Shown: piece by piece, positions 1-9,425 of the stretch
Layout: every line of letters starts with the position of its first letter
Numbering within the stretch: position 1 is the first letter of the stretch
Origin: Gonapodya prolifera JEL478
Taxonomy: Eukaryota > Monoblepharomycota > Monoblepharidomycetes > Monoblepharidales > Gonapodyaceae
Reading direction: 5' to 3'
Length of the DNA: 52,095 nt
Assembly (NCBI GenBank): GCA_001574975.1
Contig: KQ965882.1
Span: 2,115 to 54,209 of the forward strand
The notes under the pieces: model-generated
The model's input: only the letters and a program-made list of their open reading frames with translations
What the model was told of the DNA's origin: nothing
The model's database searches: none
Program-made: the position numbers and the translations under genes

Positions 1-23
1 CACCCGCACACGTTCGCCCACTC

Positions 24-1525
24 ATGTCGGACTACTACAAACTCCTCGGGGTGTCCAAGACCGCAGACGACGACGAAATCAAAAAGGCCTATCGCAAGGC
101 TGCCCTGAAGCACCACCCGGACAGAAACCCAAACAACAAGGCAGAGGCTGAGAAGAAGTTCAAGGCAGTCTCCGAGGCGTACGAGGTACTGTCGGATAAG
201 CAGAAACGCACGATTTACGATCAGTTTGGTGAAGCTGGTGGGTAAAAACGCTTCCCCGGCTCTCCGCTTCAATGTCAACCTGTCCACATGTGACTAACGT
301 TTCTCCGCTTCACGCTCGCCAGGTCTCAAAGGCGCCCCACCACCCCCCGACGCTTCCGGTGGAGCTGGATTCGGTGGCGGCTTCCCGCCTGGATTTTCAG
401 CGGGCGGACCCGGCGGAGCTCGCACGTTTGTATTCACCTCCGGTCCCGGTGGAGCAGGAGGAGGAGGCTTTCCTGGTGGTTTTAGTGGGGGATTCAGACC
501 GAGTAGGGCAGAGGATATATTCGCTCAGGTACGTCGATTAGTACAAATGGTAGTCATTTCGACGTCAGTGCCTAATCGCCTAATCGCGACTCCACAAATC
601 AAACCTAGTTCTTCGGCTCATCCAGCCCGTTCGGCTTCGGCATGGACGGCGACGGCGACTCAGACCCCGAAATGCACGGCGGCTTCCCCGGAATGGGTGG
701 CGCTCGCGGAGGCGGCCGGGGTGGACGAGGCGGGGCAGGAGCTGGAGCTGGCCGCACGGGGGGAATGCCTGGAGGCTTTTCTATGGGCGGCATGCCCGGC
801 GAATTCCCCGGCGGATTCAACATGGACGACATCCTCCGCAGCGGCGGGCCCGGCGCCGGCACAGGCGGTGCTCCTACGGTCGTCTCCCGCGCACTCCCCG
901 TATCCCTCGAGGATCTGTACAAGGGCGCGACCAAGAAGCTCAAAGTGACGCGAAACCTCCGCTCAGGTGGCAAGGAGGAAAAGGTGCTCGAGATTAATGT
1001 CAAACCCGGGTGGAAGGCAGGCACGAAAATCAAGTTTGCGGATGCGGGGGATGAGTTGCCGAATGGGGCTACGCAGGATATTGAGTTTGTGATTGAAGAG
1101 TGAGTTTTGAAAGCAGGGGGGACGAGGACGGGGTCTCCTCGTCTGGTGCCTGCGATTCTTCGTCACTAACTTTCCTCTTTCCACTTGCGCCACCAATCTC
1201 CAGAAAACCCCACTCCCTCTTCAAACGCTCCGGCGACACCCTCACAACTGCCATCACAATCTCGCTCTCTTCCGCCTTGACCACCTTCACGCACTCACTC
1301 ACACACCTCGACGGCCGCACCGTCAAAATCACACCTCCCTCATCCTCGGACACCAATGTCGTCCACCCGGGCCAGAAATTCACGCTGAAGGGGGAGGGCA
1401 TGCCCAATAGCAAGACTGGCCAGAGGGGCGACTTGGTCGTCACGGTGGAAGTGGAGTTCCCCAAACGGCTCTCGCAGGAGCAGAAGGACGCGGTGAAGAA
1501 GGCCCTGAACGGGCCTAGGTTTTGA
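24..1525 (+). CDS. Class II Hsp40 / DnaJ co-chaperone (Sis1/DNAJB1-like)
   Basis: J-domain co-chaperone that would stimulate Hsp70 ATPase and hand over unfolded clients. I read four exons, 24-237, 323-528, 609-1099 and 1204-1525, all with GT-AG junctions; they sum to 410 codons plus stop. The J domain is at the N terminus with the HPD motif in [11 protein letters not shown] (about residues 31-41). A long Gly/Phe/Arg-rich region with RGG-type repeats follows (about residues 75-190). Then come two beta-sandwich client-binding domains starting near [20 protein letters not shown] and ending [17 protein letters not shown]. There is no zinc-finger CxxCxGxG block, so it is class II (Sis1/DNAJB1), of normal length. 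The start is the first ATG, just before DYYKLLGV, the usual beginning of J domains. The gene reads towards a decayed convergent gene. Oddity: the TGA stop is followed by CGG and a long open frame (separate entry). Family call is secure; exon edges are inferred by eye. Confidence 0.93.
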
Positions 1526-1705
1526 CGGGACGGGCTCGAGAACAAGCGCGGTGGGGCTGGCCGGGGTGCTGTCGCGGAGGGCGTCTGGGGATGGGCGGGA
1601 GTCAGGAAGGCTGTGACGTGGGTCGGTGAGCGAGTGAAGCCTGTTCTCGAGCCGTTGGGGGCACTGGGATGGGCGCTGGCGCGGACTTTGAAGTCACGGT
1701 TGTAA
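1526..1705 (+). other. In-frame 59-codon extension after the Hsp40 stop, ending in SRL (possible readthrough isoform)
   Basis: Directly after the Hsp40 TGA (1523-1525) the same frame stays open for 59 codons and closes at TAA 1703-1705. The extension is rich in Gly, Ala, Trp and Arg/Lys, contains a helix-like stretch (VRKAVTWVGERVKPVLEPL), and ends LKSRL. Ser-Arg-Leu at a C terminus is a classical peroxisomal targeting signal type 1. The stop context TGA CGG is one of the known leaky contexts used by some plant viruses. Readthrough that adds a PTS1 is documented for fungal metabolic enzymes. Together this suggests a minor peroxisomal isoform of the chaperone, but chance openness in GC-rich DNA is possible. 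Confidence 0.45.
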
Positions 1706-1854
1706 TTGGGCTTGATGCCTTTTGTGATGTTACCATGTTTTGGGCGATTCGTGTACAGTACACATTATGTAAATACGTGGTGAAATTTGTTTCGAATACA
1801 CCTCCAATTTAGGCATACATCTAATACTGTCTGACCAGAAAACTGTATTGACCT

Positions 1855-3630
1855 TCACGTACGTGCCGTACTTGTTCCGTTGATTCTGCGCCCTCCCCGG
1901 CCCTGCCATTCCCGCTCTCGGAGGACGAACTTCTGGATCTTACCCGTGGACGTCTTGGGGAGCTGTGAAGGTGATATGATAGGGTCGGTCGCGCGAGCGG
2001 ACAAACGAAGAGCAAAAACAATTCACGTACATCGAGCTCAATTTGAATGACAGCGGGGACTTTGAATCCCGCGAGGCGTTGGCGGTAGTGCTGGATGATT
2101 TCCTGTGAACGGTGGTGTGCAAGAGTCAGATATTGATGCCTCGACGTACTCGATGAAAGAGTTACGAACCTGTTCAAGCTCGCCAGGCTCGAAGCTCTCG
2201 TGCTCTGTGAACTCTTTCTTCAACACGACGTACGCTTTCGGGCGCTCGCCCCACATGTCCTGTCGTAATCAAGGAGTTTGCTTTCAGTTCTGCAAGCCAT
2301 TTCACCAGGTGAATTACGGTACTCACGTCGGGCGTCGGGACGACATCGACTTCGAGCACCTTGTGGAACTTGGCGATAACACTACGAGGATCGGGGGAGC
2401 GGGGTTGTGAATCCTGCTCCGAGCTGTGATGAACGCGCGCTTACTTCTCCACTTCGATGGTCGAGATGTTCTCTCCTCCAGAGATGATGATGTCTTAAGA
2501 AACAATCAACGAGAGCACGTCAGTATAAATAAACTTAGTGCTTATAATAAGGAACCGTGTATTCACCTTCATACGATCCTTAAGCTATTGCAATGTACCC
2601 GTCCGGGTGGCGCACCGCAACATCTCCCGAGTGGAGCCACCCTCCCGCAAAGGCCTTCTCCGTTGCCTGGGGGTCGTTGTAGCTAAGTGGGCTGTGGAAT
2701 GAACTCATCGGTTCCACAAGTAGAGCCTGAGCTCGCAAAAAGCACAGCAACTCACTACCTCAACATCGTAATATTCCCCCTAAACACAACCTCGCCCTGG
2801 GTCTTTCCATCCAAGGGCACGTCGTTCATGGCCGTATCTACAACACGGACCTCGTCCTGCCCAACGTAGTTCTGCCCTTGATCTTGCGAGGCACTTTGAT
2901 GGCGTTGGGGTTGTTGACGATGAAGGTCTAGAATGCGCACCGTACAGTCAATGGTTCAGTGGAAGGTATGGTGTGAATGGCATGCGCAACGTACCTGAAC
3001 TGTGGGTGCTCCGTTATAGTGCGTGACGCCCTCCCTCGTAAAGTACTGCCAGATCAAGTCGTAGTCGACCTTTTAATGCCATCCCGATCCGTGCAACGGT
3101 CCTTATCATTATGTCATCTCGTTCTGGTTTTCGATATTGGCAGAGAAGCTCACCTTGCGCAAGCAAATATTGGTCGCGCATGACGACGGACCAAGGAAGG
3201 CACCATCCGTTGGCGTGGAAGAGGGGCAGACTAAAACAATCGCGGTGAAGGGTGGGGTCATGCGATATTGGGTGGTGGTTCGGTTGAAGTAAAACTCACA
3301 TCCGAGGTACACAGAATTGCATCTCGACGTTCTAGAAAAGGGCTTGCAAGAAACACGACCGGTACGAGTGCATGACGCCCTTAGGGTTTCCCGTTGTGCC
3401 GCTGGAGGTTCATGGGGGGCAGGGAGGACGGAAGGTGATCAGAAGGAGAGAAGGTGTGAGTGGAGAGGGGACGTACCTCGTGTAGCAGATCGACCTTTGG
3501 ACAAAAAAAGAGAAAGAAGGTGATGAGAAAACACATAGCCCGCCCAAACGCCCCACTCCCCGCCCAGCTCACATCAAATCATTCTCACCCCTCAACCGGG
3601 TAGCTCCACCAATGCCTCATCGGTCTCGCG
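1855..3630 (-). pseudogene. Decayed AMP-dependent acyl-CoA synthetase (5' truncated, internal deletion)
   Basis: Members of this family activate a carboxylic acid with ATP and CoA. Reading the minus strand with introns I see, in order: GENDLM-SICYTSGTTGNPKGV (AMP-binding A3 motif, split by introns near 3570-3400), LPLFHANGWCLPWSVVMR (about 3225-3180), VDYDLIWQYFTREGVTHYNG (about 3070), FIVNNPNAIKVPR (about 2920), GQNYVGQDEVRVVDTAMNDV (about 2880), an HPDGYIAI-like region (about 2600), WGERPKAYVVLKKEF (about 2240) and PKTSTGKIQKFVLRERE (A10 motif, about 1930). It is broken in several ways. No N-terminal third is present upstream of 3630. A TAG interrupts SCFLQALF. About 75 residues between NNPNA and the GQNYV segment, which should hold the YGLTE motif, are missing. 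The F-box-like gene at 3770 begins right at the truncation. Family assignment is strong; exact ends are approximate. Confidence 0.75.
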
Positions 3631-3769
3631 GATACTCGTTCACATCCGTGGCAAAATTTGACACGGCTGTCTTCGTAACAAATGGAAAGTACTTTAATGC
3701 GAACGAAATACATACATTTATTCCACAGGGGACAAAAATCTAGTTCCAACCTAGCCCAACATCCGTTCA

Positions 3770-5308
3770 TTACATCTCATCGGCATATTTGGCCACCACA
3801 ACCTTGACTCCAACCTCTTTGCACTCCCTCCTGAATGCCACCGCAAACTTAGCCAACACTTGCCTCGCTTCCTCCTGATCACTGTTGCCAAGCTGATCCG
3901 CACTGTGACGGTCCTCCCCAGTATTACTTTCGTCCTTCGGCGGCTCCCCGACATCATCAAGACGCTCCGCGCCGTCTCTTCCCTCAGGCCAGCCCACCAA
4001 CACCACCTCTCTCAGACCTAACCCCCCCACCGCGCGAACCCACGATCTTGCCGTCTCGGGTGTACACATCCTCGACACCTGCAGCACGACATCTCCAAAG
4101 ATGATCATTTGGAGAACGCGCAGACGACGGAACAGGGCGTGCAGAGATGCGCCTAGCCATTCGATCATTCGGTCTTCACCGTGCACAGCTACGGCATCTA
4201 CCGCACCGGGACTCCATTGGCCGAGGTTGAGCGCGATGGTGTCCAGCGTAGTAGGGAATGTCGGGTGCGAAGGTGTGTCGGAAGAGAGGGAGGAGAGGAA
4301 GGATGGGAACTCGACCCATACAGCATCCGGGAAGTCAAACGCGCCGAGTGTTTCTAGGTTGGGGAAGGTGGCAAAGATGGTAGACAGGAAAGCAAGAAAA
4401 GAGACGGGTGCGAGTGTGCCGATGCCCGTCCTGATGGTAAATGAGGTGACAGAGGGGAGGGATGTAACTGGGTTGGGAGCGGTAAATAAGATGAGGCACC
4501 GGGCCTTGGCGTATCGCCGGAACGCGACGCGTAAAACGCGGACGCTTGGAAAGACGGCGGAGAGGTCGTCGAGAATCGACACGCGTGGTTGATGGCGGTC
4601 GACGACGAAAAGGTCAATGTGTGTTGGTGATGTGTGTGCAGTTGGAGGAGCATTTGGTGGGTGGGTGGGTTCAAGCGCCGCTGATCCCGCAGTGACCGCT
4701 GCTCCACCCCCCGCCCCGGTCTCAGGAACCGGGTGAGCCCCCATTAGCACCAGGGTGTATGCACCGATGGCGACACATCGTGGGGTGAACATCTGCAGTG
4801 CAGCACGGGCGATGTGCGTGTCCTGACCGCCAGATCCACAATATAGCTTCACCACGACTGGCAAGAACACAGGCGGGTGCTCTGGCGTGCAGCCAAACAC
4901 GGCGGGCGCAAGGTCTGCAACAATGGAGCTTAAGTAGGTGGGGCCGGCTAGTACCTGGTGGGGTACGCAGAGAGCCACGAGACCGACCGATGGTGACAGT
5001 GAGCAGCGTGGAGCGTGCTTCAGCTGTGTGTACAGCTCCGCTCTGCCTATCCAAGGCGGACTCCCATTGGGACATGGGACGACTTCGACGTCCACTGTGA
5101 GGGAGACTCCACGTCTGCCGTCCGTCCCAGCAGGGCTTTCCTCGCTCTCCGTGGCATTTGTAGCCCTATCGTCATCGAAGCGCAGACCCCCGGTGAGGAT
5201 TGACCTTGCGAGGCTGCTCCAATAGCGGGATACGAGCGGGATGACGGAGATGAGGATTGATGGAGAAAGATTGGCGAATGTTAGCAGCAGGAGTTCAGGC
5301 GGGAGGCA
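3770..5308 (-). CDS. F-box-like protein of a local paralogous family (copy 1), start unresolved
   Basis: A single open frame of about 510 codons. The N-terminal part reads CLPPELLLLTFANLSPSI then ISVIPLVSRYWSSLARSIL, an F-box-like pattern (LPxEl...VsrxW); the family would recruit substrates to SCF ubiquitin ligases. The remainder has leucine-rich, poorly periodic segments (FRRLRVLQMIIFGDVVLQVS, LREVVLVGWPEG) like LRR-type F-box proteins. It is clearly paralogous to 48129-49628 (shared blocks HIARAALQMF.PRCVAI, FLALLSTIFATFPNLETLGA, WLGASLHALFRRLRVLQMI and a C-terminal KVVVAKYADEM) and to the relic at 6108. No in-frame ATG precedes the F-box; the nearest ATG (5309-5307) is in another frame. 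Either a small upstream coding exon is spliced on, or the copy is damaged. Stop TAA at 3770-3772. F-box assignment is by motif only. Confidence 0.6.
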   Translation of the reverse strand, partial: CLPPELLLLTFANLSPSILISVIPLVSRYWSSLARSILTGGLRFDDDRATNATESEESPAGTDGRRGVSLTVDVEVVPCPNGSPPWIGRAELYTQLKHAPRCSLSPSVGLVALCVPHQVLAGPTYLSSIVADLAPAVFGCTPEHPPVFLPVVVKLYCGSGGQDTHIARAALQMFTPRCVAIGAYTLVLMGAHPVPETGAGGGAAVTAGSAALEPTHPPNAPPTAHTSPTHIDLFVVDRHQPRVSILDDLSAVFPSVRVLRVAFRRYAKARCLILFTAPNPVTSLPSVTSFTIRTGIGTLAPVSFLAFLSTIFATFPNLETLGAFDFPDAVWVEFPSFLSSLSSDTPSHPTFPTTLDTIALNLGQWSPGAVDAVAVHGEDRMIEWLGASLHALFRRLRVLQMIIFGDVVLQVSRMCTPETARSWVRAVGGLGLREVVLVGWPEGRDGAERLDDVGEPPKDESNTGEDRHSADQLGNSDQEEARQVLAKFAVAFRRECKEVGVKVVVAKYADEM

Positions 5309-6107
5309 TGAAGAGGGATGGGCGTGGTGAAGAGAGAGCGTTGTCTGGTGGGTGGAGGGGGGATGGAGCGCGGAAACAGTTCAGGTAGCGGGCTGGAGAG
5401 AGGATGGAGAATCCGGGAAAGAGACACGGGTTTATATACCTCTGATGTCGTGGTCATTTTCTGGAAACTACAAGCTAAGTTCGGTTGCTGAACGTGAACT
5501 TGGACGAAAAAGGGCTGCCGTTCCGATCCAGGATCAAGCGGGGGGCAGAAGATGTTTGGAATCTGTGAATCTGTGGATATCGGAGTTCAACTGGAAGTTC
5601 ACCCGCTATCGCCATTCCACATCCACCACCACCACTTCCTGTCTTGAAGCTTATCAGCTTTGAGGGCGATCGGTGGACTGGTTAGGTCAGTTGGGCGAAG
5701 GCGAATTGTTGTAGCGTAACCAAACGGTGGATGTGCGATGATTGGATGGAGTCGATGGTCCAAGGTCTGGGAAGCGTTTGTCTTAGTATCGTAGTTTAGT
5801 GGGTGAGAGTGTTGCCAAAGTTAGGGTTCATTTGTGGGCAGCTGCGCTGCGTCGTGTGTTTCGGTGTTCGGTGGGGGACGACCGGAGATTCTGTTGGCTA
5901 GGGAAAGCGATCTGATTTTTTATTGCAGGAAAGGAGAAAAAATATGGTCCGTGATGGTGTTTGGGCGGGACGATTTTCGGTGATGAGTATCGGTGCGTCC
6001 TTGTTCAGAACCAAGAAGGAGTTTGACACGGTGGTCTTTGGTTCGCATCAGGAGCACGTTTGCCTTTCTCCTTAAATGCTAGAGAATGCTAAGCGATTTC
6101 AGAAATG
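5309..6107. other. Gene-free stretch between two F-box-like paralogs
   Basis: About 800 bases upstream of copy 1 and downstream of the truncated copy 2. I see only short, unsupported open frames and no RNA gene or transposon ends. It probably holds the promoter and perhaps an unseen first exon of copy 1. Confidence 0.4.
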
Positions 6108-6830
6108 CTATAGACGTGCGTGAGATCCACACGAGGACGCAGCAACTCCAGAGACAATGTTTGGGTGGGTGGGTTCGAGCGCTTCCTCAGCCCCAGCGTC
6201 GGTCTCAGGAAACAGGTGAGCTACCATGTCCGCCAGAGTGTGTGCATCGACGAAGACACAAAGTGGGGTAAACATCTGCAGTGCGGCGCAGATGATGGGG
6301 GCGTCCTTGCGTCGTTCCAACATGCAAAATAGATCCACCACGGTTCGTAAGAACAGGGGCGGGCGCTCTGAGTGCCAGCCAAGCGCTTCGGGCAGTTCCG
6401 CGACAATGGAGTTTAGGTCGAATGTGGGGCAGCTGGCTAGTGTGTTGCGGGATACGCGGAGAGACACGCAACCGACCGATGAGGGCGAGGGGCGTGCAGC
6501 TTGATTGAGCTGCTTATACAGCTCTCCTTCCTCCCTCCGAGGCGGACCATTGCTACGAATGGAACGAATGACAAGTGAGACGTCCACTGAGAGGCGGAGC
6601 CTCTTTCTGCCATCTGCTCCCGCATGACATTTCCCATCTTCCGTGACACCCAGAGCCCCAATGTCACCGTCGCGCAGACCCCCCTCGAGGAGTGCCCGCG
6701 CTTGGTGGCCCCATTGTCGGGATACGAGTGGGATGACGGAGATGAGAGTCGATGGCGGGAGCAGGGCGATACAAGCAGGAGGATTTGGAAAGGGAGGTGG
6801 GAGATGGTGGTCTGGCGGGATTGGACGAGT
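6108..6830 (-). pseudogene. Truncated, frameshifted F-box-like paralog (copy 2)
   Basis: The minus strand shows the family N terminus: LPFQILLLV, then after a one-base frame change LLPPSTLISVIPLVSRQWGH, then a clean frame from VDVSLVIRSIRS through ICAALQMFTPLCVFVDAHTL to EPTHPNIVSGVAASSCG and a stop at 6108. Compared with the paralogs at 3770 and 48129, the first half is kept and the whole C-terminal leucine-rich half is missing. The frame change lies in the F-box itself (about 6740-6770). It is best read as a relic of a tandem duplication, though a short F-box protein using a splice here cannot be fully excluded. Confidence 0.6.
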
Positions 6831-6839
6831 TTGAGAGGT

Positions 6840-7988
6840 GTCATAGACTGGGCAGAAGAAGCAGAAAAACAGACCGCAGGGGGCGGTAACAGCGCGGGGA
6901 GCGTCAGCATCATGGTCCGTGCAACAGCGTCAGGAAAAAGCGATGAGGTCGTGCCTGACCCCGCGTCGGTGGGGTGGCTGAACCATCGGGCTCAACAATC
7001 GGCTGAATGTCGGGTAAACCTGCTGTGGTCCACGCAAACACATTGGAGGGTGTTCAGACCTGGGTTGTGCAAGGCGAAGGCATAGTTCGGCATGTGGTGA
7101 CGAGGAGAGTAGTCGGTAGACATCACCCTGTGGTCTGAGAAACCTTCCTTGTTAGGTTGTAGCACCTGGGGTGTCACGGTGTTCAGGCTGTTGAGGACGT
7201 CGTGGTGGAGCCGGGATTGGTGTGCGGGGTGGTGAGAGGGAGGAGGGATTGGAATGCGATATTGAGATCTTCGAGGGAAAAGAATCTATTGCTTGCGGTG
7301 AGGAATGTTGTAAGCGGACGTTGAAGGTGGTTATTGGGGGAGGTTGAGACCGGAAGACCGGTTGCTGTGAATGAACCAGGCTGAGGGAGCGTCGATCATG
7401 CAGGCTGATGCTCAATGCGACTGGGATCATTGTTCTTTGTCTGCATCTGTGCCTGGCGCTGCCGAGCAGAGGTGGCGAAAGGATTGGATGTTTTGGGGCG
7501 GAGAACTAAGGGGAGCAAAGGAGCCCAGAGCATTGGATGCGTTCCCCGATGGCTTCCAGTGCGTTTTGACGTGTCGCTGCTTCTGATTCTGCACAAATCG
7601 GCCCAGCATTTTCGAATGGAGTTTGTAGCCAAGGGTGGCATTTGCATATTGCGAGGCAAATGACTCTCACACTGGGCAACAACAAACCCCGAGCATATTC
7701 AATTTTTGCTCTTCGCTGCGATGACGAATTGAGACGAGTTATGGATGCGGCGAACCTTGAAGTGGGCTCATGTAACCGACAACACCCACCAAAATAATAA
7801 TATCCGAATGGCGAAGACAACGGAAAAGGACAAACTCATCCAACTACGTTTGTTTGTCGAATGATTTTATGATACCTCGCCCAGCATTCCAGTCTGGTTT
7901 CGCCTGCAGTAGAGCTCGCGCGAAGCGACCCATTCTATTCAACCGGTCCTTGTCCTAACGTCTGCCGAGCTCAATTCTTCCGCAGAAC
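6840..7988. other. Stretch without a supported gene
   Basis: Upstream of the truncated F-box copy. Minus-strand frames at 7152-7430 are rich in Ser/Pro and uninterrupted for about 90 codons but resemble nothing I recognise. No motif, intron chain or RNA gene can be supported. Confidence 0.3.
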
Positions 7989-9004
7989 ATGAATCATTCG
8001 AGCTCGACAGTAGCTGTTTCGTCCACCACACAAGCAATCGACCCTCCGCGCTTGCCATCGACTGCAGAGCGATGTACTTCTGTCCCAGAGATCATCGAAA
8101 TCGTTCTGGAGCACGTGTTTTGGACATCCATATGCTCTGGTTTGGTGAGCGCTCACTCACGCGGTTCTTCGTCTAAACTATAATGACCGACGCCTTTGAA
8201 CAACGTCGCGCTGCAGTAAGGCGTGGTACGCTCCAGCAATCATCGCGAGTTGAAGATGGGTCCAGATTGGCTCCATCAAGGATTATCATGGAACGGAAGA
8301 CCTTCCCATAGTTCTACGACGAAGCTCTGAGCCCAGAAAGCAGGGCTCTCGTGCGGCCTCGTATTCTGGAAATATGGCCCGGTCTGTTCCCTTCGCGGTA
8401 TCTTGCAGAGGCGTTTCGCTTTGTGGAGCACGTCGGGGAACAGTACCCCCGCTCAAATTTACTGGGAGCATGCGGGGTTGGTTGCCGGTCATTTCGGCCA
8501 GTTTCGGGAATGGTGCGATGCGGAAGCTTGTGCTCCACTTCATGGAGGAGTCAGCTAATGATCAGGACCCGGACGCTTTCAATGGAACAATCACCGACCT
8601 GTTTATCAGCAATAACCCAAACCTAACGACGCTCACACTTTATGGAATCACGGATCCCTTTGCGCTGCCCAACCTACCCGTCCTGAAGGACTCCTTACGA
8701 AGTCTCACCATCCGCACGTGGAAAACTGTGGTGTTGAACACGTGGTCGCAATCTCAAGAGCCTGAGCGTGCAAGGCAACCAGATGGAACAATCTCTCGAT
8801 GACGAGGTGGCCTTCAAAGAACTTCACAGTCTCCTCGTCGAATGTGGTCCCATCGACCTCATTGCTGCCATTAAAGTGATGAGGAGGTTTAATTTGGCAG
8901 AGGTCGATTGCCCCGCATGTCGATTGTACACAATTGGAGAAGACGACGCGGACAGGTCGATGGAACTCTGCATAGTTAGCGGTTGTGATCTCACCCAGGA
9001 ATGA
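7989..9004 (+). pseudogene. F-box/LRR-like gene of a second type, probably disrupted
   Basis: Starts with ATG at 7989. The first exon encodes a Ser/Thr-rich leader and then VPEIIEIVLEHVFWTSICSG, an F-box start. A GTGAGC donor at about 8142 leads to KAWYAPAIIA after a pyrimidine-poor acceptor near 8215, completing the F-box. Downstream frames give leucine-rich text (MRKLVLHFMEESANDQ, LFISNNPNLTTLTLYGITD, LPNLPVLKDSLRSLTIRTW) and then, in another frame, NLKSLSVQGNQMEQSLDDEV to a TGA at 9002-9004. The change of frame near 8735 has no convincing intron, so I call it probably broken. It differs in sequence from the 3770/48129 family. The product, if any, would be a substrate adaptor of SCF ligases. 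Confidence 0.45.
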
Positions 9005-9425
9005 AACGGGGGGAACGATCTCTCTTTATAGTATTTCATATCCTCATACGAGATCAGCAACGTTATATCGTGGTGATTTTTAAACCGGTTCTATGTATCT
9101 TCCAGACCAAATCTCGACCTGAGGGTCTAAGATTACATCCGACATCTACATCAAATTGTGAATTTAATGAATAGGGCTATACTGCGTGACTTGGAGCACG
9201 ATCTTCCGTGGAGTCAACCGTTCCAATATTACAATGGTGCCGGGTCACTAGGAGAAGTCGCGAGCTGGGCCAATACATAACAGTTGATTCCGATTAGCTT
9301 GGTATGCTTTTAAGATCAGTTGGTCCGATTTTGATGGAAGGCAAATCATGATTTTATTGAGTCATGTTATTGCTGGGATGTCGAACCAAAAACAAAATAA
9401 AACAGTCTCGCCACATTTCTACTCC
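9005..9425. other. Intergenic stretch, nothing recognised
   Basis: AT-richer DNA between the convergent ends of the F-box/LRR relic and copy A of the kinase-NB-ARC-TPR family. It probably holds 3' ends of both. Confidence 0.4.

Noticed and set aside
605-1033. Proline-rich minus-strand frame
   Set aside because: It is the antisense shadow of the Gly/Arg-rich region of the Hsp40 gene.
5300-5309. A two-base deletion as the cause of the missing start in F-box copy 1
   Set aside because: The best-preserved paralog at 48129-49628 also lacks an ATG at that place (it has TTG), so a missing upstream exon explains both better.
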